Origin: an uncultured Collinsella sp.
GTDB taxonomy: Bacteria; Actinomycetota; Coriobacteriia; Coriobacteriales; Coriobacteriaceae
DNA length: 30,683 nt
NCBI GenBank assembly: GCA_958427355.1
Contig: CAUACA010000023.1
Coordinates: forward strand, 1-30,683
Reading direction: 5' to 3'
In this document: piece by piece, positions 1 through 8,202 of the stretch
Layout of the letters: each line of letters opens with the position of its first letter
Numbering within the stretch: position 1 is the first letter of the stretch
Translations under genes and position numbers: made by a program
The notes under the pieces: generated by a model
Seen by the model: the letters and a program-made list of their open reading frames with translations, nothing else
Told to the model about the DNA's origin: nothing
Database searches by the model: none

Positions 1-401
1 GGCAGCTTGGCCTCGTGGACCCAGCTCTCGATATAGTCGCGATAGTCATCGGTCTGGCGCCAGCCTTCGGCAACCTCGTCACAAGCGGCTTTGCCCACCC
101 GGCGCAAGACCTCGTACTCGAGCTCGCCCTCGGCATAGGTCGGACATTGCACCATCTCCTGCACCCATGCGGGACTCTCGAGCTCCTCTGCCGCACGCTC
201 CAGCTGGCGCAGAAAACGGCGACGGCGCGCGTACTCGATCACGATGCCGAGCATACCAAAGATAAAGGACACGCCAACCGCCACGACCACGATAGAAACG
301 GGTGCACCGGCGACCGTCAGCACAAAGCAGCTCAGCAGCACGCCGCACGTCCACACGGCGACGGGAAGCAGCGCGTCTTTAAAGAACTTGGCAAACGACA
401 T
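1..401 (-). CDS. Sensor histidine kinase, N-terminal part (BceS/intramembrane-sensing type), cut by window edge
   Basis: The reading frame starts at the ATG at 401 and stays open to the left edge, so only the first 133 residues are present. Two hydrophobic segments (about residues 12-32 and 35-54) are joined by a very short extracellular link, and a basic stretch (ARRRR) follows. The last visible residues contain SWVHEAKLP, which matches the H-box of BceS/VanS-like kinases (WVHEIKTP) and includes the phospho-accepting His. The short sensor is typical of kinases that sense through a partner ABC transporter in the membrane. The start lies 9 bases after the stop of the regulator gene, so the two form one operon. 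The catalytic ATPase domain, and any BceAB-type transporter, would lie outside the window. Family assignment is firm; the stimulus (peptide antibiotic or envelope stress) is inferred from the family. Confidence 0.85.
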   Translation of the reverse strand, partial: MSFAKFFKDALLPVAVWTCGVLLSCFVLTVAGAPVSIVVVAVGVSFIFGMLGIVIEYARRRRFLRQLERAAEELESPAWVQEMVQCPTYAEGELEYEVLRRVGKAACDEVAEGWRQTDDYRDYIESWVHEAKL

Positions 402-410
402 AGCCGGCCC

Positions 411-1082
411 CTAGACCGAATAGCCTTGGCCGCGGTGCGTCGTCAAATACCCCTTGATGCCGATTTTTTCGAGCGTGGTGCGCAGGCGGTTGATGTTGAC
501 GGTAAGCGTATTGTCGTCCACGAAGGCGTCGGAGTCCCACAGATCCTGCATGATGGCCGAGCGCGAAACAATCTTGCCCGCGCGGCTCAGAAGCAGCGAG
601 AGAATACGCAGTTCGTTTTTTGTGAGCTCGGTGCTGGTGCCCGTTTGCGTGTTGGTGACCATGGAGCGTGCGAGGTCGAGCTCCAGTCCCTTGTGGACGA
701 GCGTGCTGCGCTCGCCCGCCGCCGCGGTGCGACGCAGCAAGGCATTGATGCGCGCCACGAGCACACGGGCGCTGTAGGGCTTGGGAACAAAGTCGTCCGC
801 GCCGAGCGTCATGGCCATGACCTCGTCGATCTCGGTCGTGCGCGACGTGAGGACGATGATGGGAACCTCGGATTCGCGGCGAACCTCGTGGCAGATATGC
901 TGGCCGTCCTTGACGGGAAGCGTGAGGTCGAGCAGCACCAGGTCGGGCACGGCGGCGAGAATATCGCGCGAGACATGCTCAAACGATTCGCATGCCTCAA
1001 CCTCAAAACCGGCGCGGGCAAGGATGTCGATAAGCTCACGACGAATGGGCTCGTCGTCCTCAACGACATAGATTAGCGCCAT
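411..1082 (-). CDS. OmpR/PhoB-family response regulator (BceR-like)
   Basis: The 223-residue product has a receiver domain (about 1-115) and a winged-helix DNA-binding domain (about 125-222). The acidic pocket E8/D9/D10, phospho-acceptor D52 (LLDLTLP), T79 and K101 (PKP) are all present. The C-terminal part carries the TLTVNINRLRTTLEKIG recognition region and ends in HRGQGYSV, as in OmpR-type regulators. The ATG at 1082 is preceded by a G-rich Shine-Dalgarno stretch (GAGGGGGG). It is the first gene of an operon with the histidine kinase that follows 9 bases downstream. By family it should bind a promoter of a transporter or envelope-stress gene once phosphorylated; no target is visible here. 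Confidence 0.93.
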   Translation of the reverse strand: MALIYVVEDDEPIRRELIDILARAGFEVEACESFEHVSRDILAAVPDLVLLDLTLPVKDGQHICHEVRRESEVPIIVLTSRTTEIDEVMAMTLGADDFVPKPYSARVLVARINALLRRTAAAGERSTLVHKGLELDLARSMVTNTQTGTSTELTKNELRILSLLLSRAGKIVSRSAIMQDLWDSDAFVDDNTLTVNINRLRTTLEKIGIKGYLTTHRGQGYSV

Positions 1083-1173
1083 GGATTCCGCCCCCCTCTT
1101 GGTTGTCTTGCCCCATTATGACCGCGGATCCGCAGATACGCGCCTCACGCGGCACCAAAGTAACAGAACTGTT

Positions 1174-1205
1174 CGCGAGTGGCAGAGGCTTGCCTCTCGC
1201 TCGCG
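1174..1205. other. GC-rich hairpin in the 1083-1255 spacer
   Basis: CGCGAGTG at 1174-1181 and AGAGGC pair with GCCTCT and CGCTCGCG, giving a stem of about 14 pairs with a two-base bulge (one G-T pair) and a tiny loop. No T-run follows on either strand. It sits in the leader of the response-regulator operon, so an effect on that mRNA is possible but unproven. Confidence 0.4.
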
Positions 1206-1211
1206 ACGAGC

Positions 1212-1241
1212 ACGGGAATTAAATGAGTTTTTAATCCCCGT
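1212..1241 (-). terminator. Candidate terminator hairpin after the 1256-1963 gene
   Basis: Bases 1212-1223 pair with 1230-1241 to give a 12-bp stem (one G-T pair) around a six-base loop, 14 bases beyond the stop codon of the minus-strand gene. There is no clean T-run after the stem, so this is a plausible but weak intrinsic terminator. Confidence 0.4.
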
Positions 1242-1255
1242 CCCAGAAACATCAT

Positions 1256-1963
1256 TTAGCGGCGGGCACGGAGCTTTTCGTAGCCGTCGGCAAAGAAGGC
1301 GACCGTGGCGGCGTCGGCCTCCGCAGCGTCCGTCTCGGTTGCGGGAACCACGCCGTGCTCGTCGCTCACCAGGAACAAGGCGCCCTTGAGCTGTGCGGGA
1401 ATATCTACGCGCGTGACCGGGATGCCCTTGGTCTGGGCCAGCTGCTCGATGAGCGTCGCCGTGCCGCACAGGCACTCGTCCGCCGGCGCCACAAAGGCAA
1501 GCTCGCCGTTGTTGACGGCGGCGAGCAACTCGGGCGCCACGCCGGTCTCGTCGGCCTCGGAGCGGGCCTCGGCGGAACGGGCACGCAGCGCCTTGGCCGA
1601 CGTATCGGCGAGCGGCTCATACTCCCCCACCGTCATGGCGGCGTTGCCGTTGATGTCGATCACCAGCATGAGTACGCCGTCGTGCGCGGTATAGTCGCCC
1701 TCGGCTAGTGACCACTCAACGTGCTGTTTGGCCCAGCTGAGCATGTTATGGGTAAGCGGCTCGCCCTGCACCAGGCGCTCGGACAGTGCGCGAATGTGGC
1801 GGTTGAGCATGGGCACCTTTTTATTGGACATGCGCCAACGGCAGACAAGCGCGGGCTTGTCGAGCGTAAACTTCTCGACCGCCTCCTGATTGGCGCAAAA
1901 GTCCTCGTACGCACGCTGATCCTCGGCATTGCCAAACAGCTCGGCATCATCAATCTGGGGCAT
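1256..1963 (-). CDS. Unrecognised conserved-looking protein
   Basis: I do not recognise this family. With the ATG at 1963 the product has 235 residues. It is preceded by GAAAGG at 7 bases spacing, the pattern seen at many other genes here. A second in-frame ATG at 1987 also has a purine-rich site (AGAGG) 5 bases upstream and would add 8 residues. The protein is soluble-looking, without signal peptide or membrane segments. Its middle contains a strand-rich stretch (LMLVIDINGNAAMTVGEY), then an acidic and Ala-rich linker, then a second strand-rich part (GELAFVAPADECLCGTATL). High G+C codon use matches the core genes around it. It lies downstream of purH but behind a strong terminator, so it is probably transcribed separately. 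Confidence 0.75.
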   Translation of the reverse strand: MPQIDDAELFGNAEDQRAYEDFCANQEAVEKFTLDKPALVCRWRMSNKKVPMLNRHIRALSERLVQGEPLTHNMLSWAKQHVEWSLAEGDYTAHDGVLMLVIDINGNAAMTVGEYEPLADTSAKALRARSAEARSEADETGVAPELLAAVNNGELAFVAPADECLCGTATLIEQLAQTKGIPVTRVDIPAQLKGALFLVSDEHGVVPATETDAAEADAATVAFFADGYEKLRARR

Positions 1964-2003
1964 GGTCATACCTTTCGTGTTAGTCATTCCGTCCTCTTAT
2001 ACC

Positions 2004-2039
2004 AAAAAGACGGCCCTCCAAACGGAGCAGCCGTCTTTT
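2004..2039 (-). terminator. Strong intrinsic terminator of purH
   Basis: AAAAGACGGC (2005-2014) pairs perfectly with GCCGTCTTTT (2030-2039). An inner CTCC/GGAG helix closes a four-base loop. On the minus strand the stem runs into a T-tract, 30 bases past the purH stop. The symmetrical A/T flanks would let it work in both directions. Confidence 0.9.
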
Positions 2040-2068
2040 GCGGAGATTATTTTGTCCCAAGGCGGAAC

Positions 2069-3676
2069 TTAGTGGCGGAAGTGACGAGCGCCCGTAAACA
2101 CCATAGCAATATTGTGCTCGTTGCAGGCCTGGATGCTCTCGTCGTCGCGCTTGGAGCCGCCGGGCTGGATAATGCAGGTCACACCATGCTCGGCAAGCAC
2201 GTCGACGTTGTCGCGGAACGGGAAGAACGCGTCGCTTGCGCAGGCAAAGCCGCCCTTCTCCACGCCCTCGCGCTCGCAGAAGTCCTCGGCACGCTCGCAG
2301 GCCAGCAGCGCAGAATCCACGCGGTTGGGCTGACCGGGGCCCATGCCAATGCCGGCCTTGCCCTTGGAGACCAGGATGGCGTTGGACTTAACGCCCTTGC
2401 AGACCTTCCAGGCAAACTCGAGCTCGGCCATCTCGGCGTCGGTGGGCTTGCGGTCGGTGGGGAACGTAAAGGTCGCGGGATCCTCGGTCACGTGGTCGAC
2501 TTCCTGCACCAGCATGCCGCCGTCGACGGAGCGCAGCTCCACCTGGGCGCCGTGGTCAACGCCACCGGTAGCCAGCACGCGCAGGTTGGGGCGCTTGGCC
2601 ATGCGCTCGAGCGCCTCATCGGTGTAGCTCGGGGCGATGATGACCTCGACGAACTGCTTGTTCTCGTCGGCAAAATGCTCAACGAGCTCGTAAGGGACCT
2701 CGCGGTTGCAGGCGATGATACCGCCAAAGGCGCTCTTGGGATCGCAGGCGAAGGCGCGGTCGTAGGCTGCCGTGATGTCCTCGGCAACGGCGGAACCGCA
2801 GGGGTTCTGGTGCTTGAGGATCACGCAGGCCGGCTCGTCGAACTCGCGGACCAGGTTCCAAGCGGCGTCGGCATCCAGATAGTTGTTGTAGCTGAGTGGC
2901 TTGCCCTGGATCTGCTCGGAGCCCACAAGCGGGAACTGCGAGCTCGCGGTGTTCTCGCAGCCCTCGGCAAAGCGATAGACCGTGGCCTTCTGCTGCGGGT
3001 TCTCGCCATAACGCAGGTCGTCGACCTTCTCCAGCGAGATCTCGAGCTTGGCAGAGGTGTCCGCCACGTCGCTTGCCTGGGCGGCAAGCCAACGGGAGAT
3101 CGCCGTGTCGTAGGCGGCAGTGGTCTGGTAGACCTTCACCTGCAGGCGACGACGGGTGGAAAGCGTGGTGCAGCCACCGGTCTCGCGCATCTCGGCCAGG
3201 ACGGCATCATAGTCGGCCGGGTCGGAGATGACGGTAACGCTCGCGGCGTTCTTGGCGGCAGAACGCAGCATGGAGGGACCACCGATGTCGATGTGCTCGA
3301 TGGCATCCGCGAAGGTGACCTCGGGGTTGGCGACGGTCTTCTCGAACTCGTACAGGTTGACGACGACCAGGTCGATCAGCTTAATACCGTGCTGAGCAGC
3401 CTCCTGCATGTGCTGCTCGGAATCGCGGCGGGCCAGCAGCGCGCCGTGGACCTTGGGGTGCAGTGTCTTGACGCGGCCGTCCATCATCTCGGGATAGCCC
3501 GTGAACTCCTCGATGGGGGTTACGGGAACGCCCGCGTCCTCGATGGCACGAGCCGTGCCGCCCGTAGAGACGATCTCGACGCCAAAGTCGTCAACCAGCG
3601 TCCGTGCGAAATCGACGACGCCCGTCTTATCGGTAACCGAGATCAACGCGCGTGCGATCTTCACATCAGATCCCAT
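2069..3676 (-). CDS. purH: Bifunctional AICAR transformylase / IMP cyclohydrolase
   Basis: This enzyme carries out the last two steps of de novo purine synthesis: formylation of AICAR by 10-formyl-tetrahydrofolate, then ring closure to IMP. The product has 535 residues, within the usual 510-540. The N-terminal MGS-like cyclohydrolase domain shows LISVTDKTGVVDFA and MDGRVKTLHPKVHGALL. The transformylase domain shows the catalytic KHQNPCGSA segment and GIGMGPGQPNRVDS, and the protein ends with the family's TGARHFRH. The ATG at 3676 follows a near-perfect AGGAGG site. No other pur gene is adjacent, and a strong terminator follows, so it looks monocistronic. Confidence 0.98.
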   Translation of the reverse strand: MGSDVKIARALISVTDKTGVVDFARTLVDDFGVEIVSTGGTARAIEDAGVPVTPIEEFTGYPEMMDGRVKTLHPKVHGALLARRDSEQHMQEAAQHGIKLIDLVVVNLYEFEKTVANPEVTFADAIEHIDIGGPSMLRSAAKNAASVTVISDPADYDAVLAEMRETGGCTTLSTRRRLQVKVYQTTAAYDTAISRWLAAQASDVADTSAKLEISLEKVDDLRYGENPQQKATVYRFAEGCENTASSQFPLVGSEQIQGKPLSYNNYLDADAAWNLVREFDEPACVILKHQNPCGSAVAEDITAAYDRAFACDPKSAFGGIIACNREVPYELVEHFADENKQFVEVIIAPSYTDEALERMAKRPNLRVLATGGVDHGAQVELRSVDGGMLVQEVDHVTEDPATFTFPTDRKPTDAEMAELEFAWKVCKGVKSNAILVSKGKAGIGMGPGQPNRVDSALLACERAEDFCEREGVEKGGFACASDAFFPFRDNVDVLAEHGVTCIIQPGGSKRDDESIQACNEHNIAMVFTGARHFRH

Positions 3677-3750
3677 GCAGTCCTCCTGTCTGGTACGCCG
3701 CCGTGCTCTGTGAGTCGGTGATACGTCGATCTGCAGCGCTCGCGCAGCGG

Positions 3751-3772
3751 CATTGAAAATACTGATTCAATG
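3751..3772. promoter_or_regulatory. Inverted repeat upstream of purH (possible operator)
   Basis: CATTGAA (3751-3757) and TTCAATG (3766-3772) form a perfect 7-bp inverted repeat with an 8-base spacer, about 75 bases before the purH start. A further CATTGA occurs just outside at 3779. The size and position fit a repressor site. No purine riboswitch motif was seen in 3677-3953, and no convincing -35/-10 pair could be fixed for purH. Confidence 0.35.
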
Positions 3773-3953
3773 TAGCGCATTGAGCGTATCGATGCACCCC
3801 GCAACGGGCGCATATGCAGAAAAAGTTTGCGAGCAGAGGGGATGGGCACGGCACTGGGCACGGTGAGTTGATGGAACACAGGGGCACCATAATTAGATGC
3901 CAATGGCGTGGTAGAACTGTGCTCGATATGCATCCGCAAAAGAAAGAGGCACC

Positions 3954-4595
3954 ATGGTCTCGCGGGTTCTCTACCGACCGTTTGATACCGAAGATTTCGA
4001 CGCCATCGCGCTGATCTTGCAGCAGCTTTGGCACAACAACTCGGATAACGATGAGTACAACCGCCTTGAGGCCGCGTGCGACCTCGCCTACTGCCTTTCG
4101 TCGTCGACGTTTTCACAGGTTGCCGTAATCGACGGTCAGGCGCGTGGCATTTCGCTCGCGCGTGCGGGACAGAGCTCCGGCGCCACTATCAACGAGCATT
4201 GGATGGATACCGAACGCGCGCTGCTATCGCAGATGCGTGAGCTGGAGCCCGATGCCTGCGCCGAGTATCTCTCGTTTGTGCGCGCAACCATCCGAACCAA
4301 TAACCGCCTGCTCGAGAGCAGCCCGTTGCCGCACGACAACGAGGTCACGCTGCTTGCCGTCGATCCCGATGTCCATGGCCTGGGCGTTGGCACGGTTCTG
4401 CTCGATGCCGCAGTCTCGCACCTGTCCTCGCTTGGAGCGACGAGGGCTCACCTGTACACCGACTCCAACTGCTCGTGGAAGTTCTACGAGCTGCACGGCT
4501 TTAAGCGCACGGCCACGCACCGCGCCAACCGCGAAGAGCGCCGCCACGCCATGCCGCGCGAAAGCTTTCTCTACGAACTCGACCTAACAGCCTAG
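3954..4595 (+). CDS. GNAT-family N-acetyltransferase
   Basis: The 213-residue product carries the GNAT core. Motif A is the strand-turn-helix VTLLAVDPDVHGLGVG (residues 131-146) that binds acetyl-CoA pyrophosphate, followed by a helix (TVLLDAAVSHL). The later LYTDSNCSWKFYELHGFKR (about 162-180) is the typical motif B, with the Tyr that acts as general acid. An AAAGAGG site lies 5 bases before the ATG. The substrate cannot be told from sequence. The gene stands alone between divergent purH and the convergent DUF2207 gene. Confidence 0.9.
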   Translation: MVSRVLYRPFDTEDFDAIALILQQLWHNNSDNDEYNRLEAACDLAYCLSSSTFSQVAVIDGQARGISLARAGQSSGATINEHWMDTERALLSQMRELEPDACAEYLSFVRATIRTNNRLLESSPLPHDNEVTLLAVDPDVHGLGVGTVLLDAAVSHLSSLGATRAHLYTDSNCSWKFYELHGFKRTATHRANREERRHAMPRESFLYELDLTA

Positions 4596-4610
4596 GCCCA
4601 GCAGCCATAC

Positions 4611-4642
4611 CTAGTCATTTAGGAACGTTCCCCGTGACTAGT
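4611..4642. repeat. Dispersed palindromic element, copy 1
   Basis: CTAGTCA (4611-4617) and TGACTAG (4635-4641) form exact inverted ends around a GGAACGTTCCCC core. A near-identical 33-bp element lies at 26132-26164, and a related core at 6798-6839. A second GGGGACAGTC motif follows directly at 4647. It sits between convergent genes. Confidence 0.75.
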
Positions 4643-4672
4643 CGTTGGGGACAGTCTTCGTAGGTAGCGCAT

Positions 4673-4719
4673 AAAAATGGGATGGATCCGTCGGCAGTCG
4701 CCGGAGAAGATCCATCCCA
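4673..4719 (-). terminator. Intrinsic terminator of the DUF2207 gene
   Basis: TGGGATGGATC (4678-4688) pairs perfectly with GATCCATCCCA (4709-4719), and the 20-base loop can fold further. On the minus strand the stem is followed by TTTTT, 15 bases past the stop codon of the gene ending at 4734. Confidence 0.9.
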
Positions 4720-4733
4720 AAAATCAGAACTCG

Positions 4734-6677
4734 CTAGAACGTTCCGCCGCCGCCTCCGCCGACGCCGCCGCCTCCGCCGCTAGAGAAGCCGCCGCCTCCG
4801 CCGCCGCCCGAGCTGTCGGAGCTCGACGCCAGCTCACGGATGCTCTCGTGATACACGTCATCGAACGAATCGAGCGGAGACTCGATACCGTAATGATGGT
4901 AGTACCACCAGTAGCAGGGATAGTTGTCGTAGAAATCGTCGCTGTTGCGCAGGTCCGCAGGCACGGCCTCGGCCAGCTGTCGCAGCACTTCTTTCGAAAC
5001 GCCCAGGGCAACGCCCATCACCAGCAGCTTGTTCCACAGCACCAGATCGCCGGGGACGGCTTCCTTTAGACGCGTGAAGTCCTCGAGCCAATGCTTAAGT
5101 GCCTTGCAGCGAGCCGCCACCTCGGCGCCCTCCGGCGTAAAGCGGCGGAACGTAAGGCCCACGCCGATACCCACCAGCACAATCGGCACCGAGATAACCG
5201 CGGCGGTAATGTTCGCCTGCGCGCCATCGGTAAAGAAGATGGATCCCACGGGAACAAAGGCAATCAGGATACCAAGAACCAGGCAAAACACCATTGCAAC
5301 AATGCCGTCCGAGGCAACGTACTCGCTATCGGCCAGCTTGCCCTTAACGGTGTTCTGATAGTCCTCGAGCTTATCGCCCACGGGCGTAGCGTGCTGCTTG
5401 ACGTAGTGCTGCAGCTCGTCAAACGTGCGCGAGCGATCGCCGTTCTCGTCAGGCTTAGCACCGGCAAAGAAGACCTTGAGCACCATGTGGTCAATGCCCT
5501 TGGCCGACTTCCAGCCCGCATCGCTCACCGTCACGCGATACGTCTGCTCTTCTTTTTCACGCCCCAACAGACCCTTCTTGGCCTTGGTCACGGTCGCCTG
5601 CTCCAGCTTGATCACACGGTCGTCAGTAAGCTTCATGAGCGTGGCGATATATGCCTGATCGGGCACCTCGTTCCAGCTCATGAGGGCCGAAAGCACGGCG
5701 GGATGGTCGGCCGAGGGCACATCGCGGAAATATTCGTCCTGGAAAAGCGGCTTGGGCTTGCGCTTGCGCAGCTTGAGCATAACGATTGTGCCGGTAAAGG
5801 CCACCGCCGCAACAACACTTAGCACGGCAAGTGCATTGGCAATCATGCGAGCGTGAGCGCGGCGGGCGTTAGCTTCGTCGGCCCATTCCTTCTCTTCGCT
5901 CAGGATCGTTGACATGCGCTCTTCGCCCGAGGCGGCAAGCTGCGGCACCCAGTCGCTGGGGAAGGCGATGCGTGCCTCGGCGAATTCGCCCTGATGCACG
6001 CAGGGAATGGTATAGGTGACCATGGGCTCGTCCTCATCGAGCGACACGTCGCCCGCCAGCGGACCGTGGCCCCATGCGCGGAAGTTATCGCCTTTGACGG
6101 CCGCCGTCCCGGCAGCGGCATTTGCGAAGCGCACTTCCATCTCGACATCGTCGGAATCCGCAGACCAGCCGTCGCCCACGAACTTCCAGTAGAGCTCGGC
6201 GGTATCGGCCCAGTTCATAACCGCACCGGTCATGGTGTAGCTCACGTAATAGATCGCGCTGTCGCCGCTCTCGTGGGGGCTGAACACCTTAATCCTTACG
6301 CCGTCACCGGCCTGCTCGACCGTGTAGACGCCAGAATCGCCCTTGTTCGCGCTATCGACTTTGTTAAACGCGGTGTCCTCTTCCTCGACACTCAGCACGT
6401 CAACGTCCGCCGTGCCGCCCTGCTGGTTGGTGCCCGTATTGATCTCCCAAAACACGCCGTTGATGTCGTCGTCGAAATCAAACTGGCGTCCCTCGACAAC
6501 GGTCAGCGATCCATCGGCCTCGACCGTGGCACTGATGTAGGTTTGGGTCATGGAGTAGCCGTCGGCGTGCGCGGCGGCAGGCAGCAGCAACAACGCAAGC
6601 GCAACGAGCGCGCAGACGGAAGCGAATCGCGCAAACAGGCGGCGCTGCCGACAGGTTTTGGCAACGGGGGCGTTCAT
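4734..6677 (-). CDS. DUF2207-family membrane protein with glycine-rich tail
   Basis: The ATG at 6677 has AAAGGA 7 bases upstream and starts with a clear signal peptide: basic KTCRQRR, then a hydrophobic run, then AHA-DG near residue 40. The product is 647 residues. An extracellular domain of about 240 residues (DUF2207 N-terminal type) is followed by a membrane helix (about 285-310), a cytoplasmic part with KRKPKP after the helix, and two more helices (about 475-525). The tail is glycine-rich, with two long glycine runs ending in GGTF. This architecture matches DUF2207 proteins, which are common in Gram-positives and whose function is unknown. In-frame ATGs further upstream (6713, 6746 region) lack a good ribosome site. 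It appears monocistronic. Confidence 0.9.
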   Translation of the reverse strand: MNAPVAKTCRQRRLFARFASVCALVALALLLLPAAAHADGYSMTQTYISATVEADGSLTVVEGRQFDFDDDINGVFWEINTGTNQQGGTADVDVLSVEEEDTAFNKVDSANKGDSGVYTVEQAGDGVRIKVFSPHESGDSAIYYVSYTMTGAVMNWADTAELYWKFVGDGWSADSDDVEMEVRFANAAAGTAAVKGDNFRAWGHGPLAGDVSLDEDEPMVTYTIPCVHQGEFAEARIAFPSDWVPQLAASGEERMSTILSEEKEWADEANARRAHARMIANALAVLSVVAAVAFTGTIVMLKLRKRKPKPLFQDEYFRDVPSADHPAVLSALMSWNEVPDQAYIATLMKLTDDRVIKLEQATVTKAKKGLLGREKEEQTYRVTVSDAGWKSAKGIDHMVLKVFFAGAKPDENGDRSRTFDELQHYVKQHATPVGDKLEDYQNTVKGKLADSEYVASDGIVAMVFCLVLGILIAFVPVGSIFFTDGAQANITAAVISVPIVLVGIGVGLTFRRFTPEGAEVAARCKALKHWLEDFTRLKEAVPGDLVLWNKLLVMGVALGVSKEVLRQLAEAVPADLRNSDDFYDNYPCYWWYYHHYGIESPLDSFDDVYHESIRELASSSDSSGGGGGGGFSSGGGGGVGGGGGGTF

Positions 6678-6797
6678 AGGCACATCCTTTGTCTGTGATA
6701 CCAGCAACGCCATTGTCCCACGTTTACGGGCGCACATGACGAACATCTAGGCCAGCGGAGTATCAAACGGGACGAAAGTCACGCCCGCGGCCGGCAC

Positions 6798-6839
6798 CTG
6801 GGGACGTTCCTTATCTGCCGGCAATCTGGGACACTCCTT
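6798..6839. repeat. Two diverged direct repeats sharing the dispersed-element core
   Basis: CTGGGGACGTTCCTT (6798-6812) recurs as CTGGGACACTCCTT (6826-6839), 28 bases later. The first copy shares GGGGACGTTC with the reverse complement of the element at 26132-26164 (and nearly with 4611-4642) but lacks the ACTAGT ends. Confidence 0.6.
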
Positions 6840-7013
6840 GGCATAGCCCGCTCCGGCAATAGATACCACTTCATAGCTCCGTCACAGGTGTAGCGGCTTT
6901 GTGTTGCCGCACGCGCACTGATTGAGTCCGCGAGCAAGGGGCATAAAGCAGTTGAGCGAAAACGGTTTGCCCCTTTGCCGTTCGCTTGAGGATCATGTCC
7001 CCCTTTTCCGCGG

Positions 7014-7047
7014 AAACCCCGGCAGTTGCGAAGAGCTGCCGGGGTTT
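7014..7047 (+). terminator. Strong orphan hairpin, terminator-like
   Basis: AAACCCCGGCAG (7014-7025) pairs perfectly with CTGCCGGGGTTT (7036-7047) around a 10-base loop. A T-rich tail follows on the plus strand. No protein gene on the plus strand ends nearby, so it may terminate an unseen small transcript. Confidence 0.65.
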
Positions 7048-7172
7048 CTGTCGTTTGAGGGGTTGGGCTGGCGGGCGGCGATCGAGCTATCGAGCCGGTG
7101 GTCCGGCACGCGCAACGCGCGGCCTCGGCAACTTGCAGGCCACGGCAGCGTCTCCCCCACCGCGCCCCGCGC

Positions 7173-7178
7173 TATACT
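7173..7178 (+). promoter_or_regulatory. -10-like TATACT directly before the gluQ start
   Basis: TATACT ends 7 bases before the ATG at 7186, which would place the transcription start at or next to the start codon. No Shine-Dalgarno motif precedes that ATG and no good -35 is visible. This fits a leaderless mRNA. Confidence 0.4.
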
Positions 7179-7185
7179 CGTCCGC

Positions 7186-8187
7186 ATGGATATCAACGCA
7201 TGCAACATAGCAACACACGCCGCGGACGCACCAGCAACGGCAGCGCCCACCCCCGTCGTGGGCCGCTTTGCCCCGTCGCCCTCGGGCCGCATGCACCTGG
7301 GCAACGTGTTCAGTTGCCTGTGTGCGTGGCTTTCGGCCCGCAGCCAGGGCGGCAGCATCGTGCTGCGCATCGAGGACCTGGACGATCGCTGCAAGCGCCC
7401 GGAACTTGCCGCTCAACTGATTGACGATCTAACCTGGCTGGGGCTTGAGTGGGACGAAGGCCCCTACTACCAGCACGATCGCCTGGATCTGTACGAGGAC
7501 GCCCTGCGCCAGCTGCAAGACGCCGGCCTCACCTATCCCTGTTTTTGCACGCGTGCCGAACTCCACGCCGCGAGCGCGCCGCACGCCAGCGACGGCACGC
7601 CCATCTACCGCGGCGCCTGCCGAGGCCTTTCTGCCGAGGAGGTTGCCCGCCGCAGCGCCCTGCGCGCCCCGGCCACACGCCTGCGCGTGCCCACCGTCGA
7701 CGACCTCGCAGACGACGTGATCGAATTCGTTGACCGCACGTACGGAGCCCAATGCGAGGCACTCGCCACCGAGTGCGGCGACTTTTTGGTGCGCCGCAGC
7801 GACGGCGTTTTTGCCTACCAGCTAGCCGTGGTAGTCGACGACGCTGCCATGGGCGTCACCGAGGTCGTGCGCGGATGCGACCTGCTGGGCTCCACGCCGC
7901 GCCAGATCTACCTGCAGCATCTGCTGGGACTGCCCACACCGCACTACGCACATATTCCGCTGCTCATGTCACCGGACGGCCGCCGCCTTTCCAAGCGCGA
8001 CCGCGACCTAGACCTGGGCGAGCTCCGTACCCGCTTTGGCACACCCGAGGCGCTGCTGGGCTGGCTCGCCGGGCAAACGGGCATCGCACCGGACACCACG
8101 CCGCGTTCTGCCGAGCAGCTGGTCGAGCACTTTAGCTGGGATGTCATCCGCGCGCATCGGGAGAACATCACTGTAACGGTCGAGTAG
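7186..8187 (+). CDS. gluQ: Glutamyl-queuosine tRNA(Asp) synthetase
   Basis: GluQRS is a truncated GluRS paralogue that activates glutamate and attaches it to queuosine at the wobble position of tRNA-Asp, not to a tRNA 3' end. The 333-residue product starts its catalytic domain at about residue 25 (GRFAPSPSGRMHLGN, HIGH-type signature at 37-40). It has the zinc site expected of the family (C119, C121, Y141, C145) and a KMSKS-type LSKR at 268-271. The anticodon-binding domain of true GluRS is missing, as in the family. About 24 extra residues precede the usual start. There is no Shine-Dalgarno site, in contrast to most neighbours. It converges with the next gene, 15 bases apart. Confidence 0.93.
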   Translation: MDINACNIATHAADAPATAAPTPVVGRFAPSPSGRMHLGNVFSCLCAWLSARSQGGSIVLRIEDLDDRCKRPELAAQLIDDLTWLGLEWDEGPYYQHDRLDLYEDALRQLQDAGLTYPCFCTRAELHAASAPHASDGTPIYRGACRGLSAEEVARRSALRAPATRLRVPTVDDLADDVIEFVDRTYGAQCEALATECGDFLVRRSDGVFAYQLAVVVDDAAMGVTEVVRGCDLLGSTPRQIYLQHLLGLPTPHYAHIPLLMSPDGRRLSKRDRDLDLGELRTRFGTPEALLGWLAGQTGIAPDTTPRSAEQLVEHFSWDVIRAHRENITVTVE

Positions 8188-8202
8188 CCAGCCACCCCGC
8201 CT

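Larger units (their letters stand above)
6678..7185. other. Gene-free spacer of about 500 bases with repeats and an orphan hairpin
   Basis: No convincing coding region. It holds a repeat pair at 6798-6839, a strong hairpin at 7014-7047 without an evident gene before it, and a -10-like TATACT at 7173. An in-frame extension of gluQ upstream to 6922 is open but lacks a good start and crosses the hairpin, so I do not count it as coding. Confidence 0.6.

Noticed and set aside
1721..3721. A 666-residue open frame on the plus strand
   Set aside because: It is the antisense shadow of purH, which has full family motifs, a good ribosome site and a terminator.
3677..3953. A purine or ZTP riboswitch before purH
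   Set aside because: No conserved core of either class could be recognised; only a 7-bp inverted repeat is clear.
6922..7185. N-terminal extension of gluQ by 88 residues
   Set aside because: It crosses a strong hairpin, has no ribosome site and has no counterpart in the GluQRS family.
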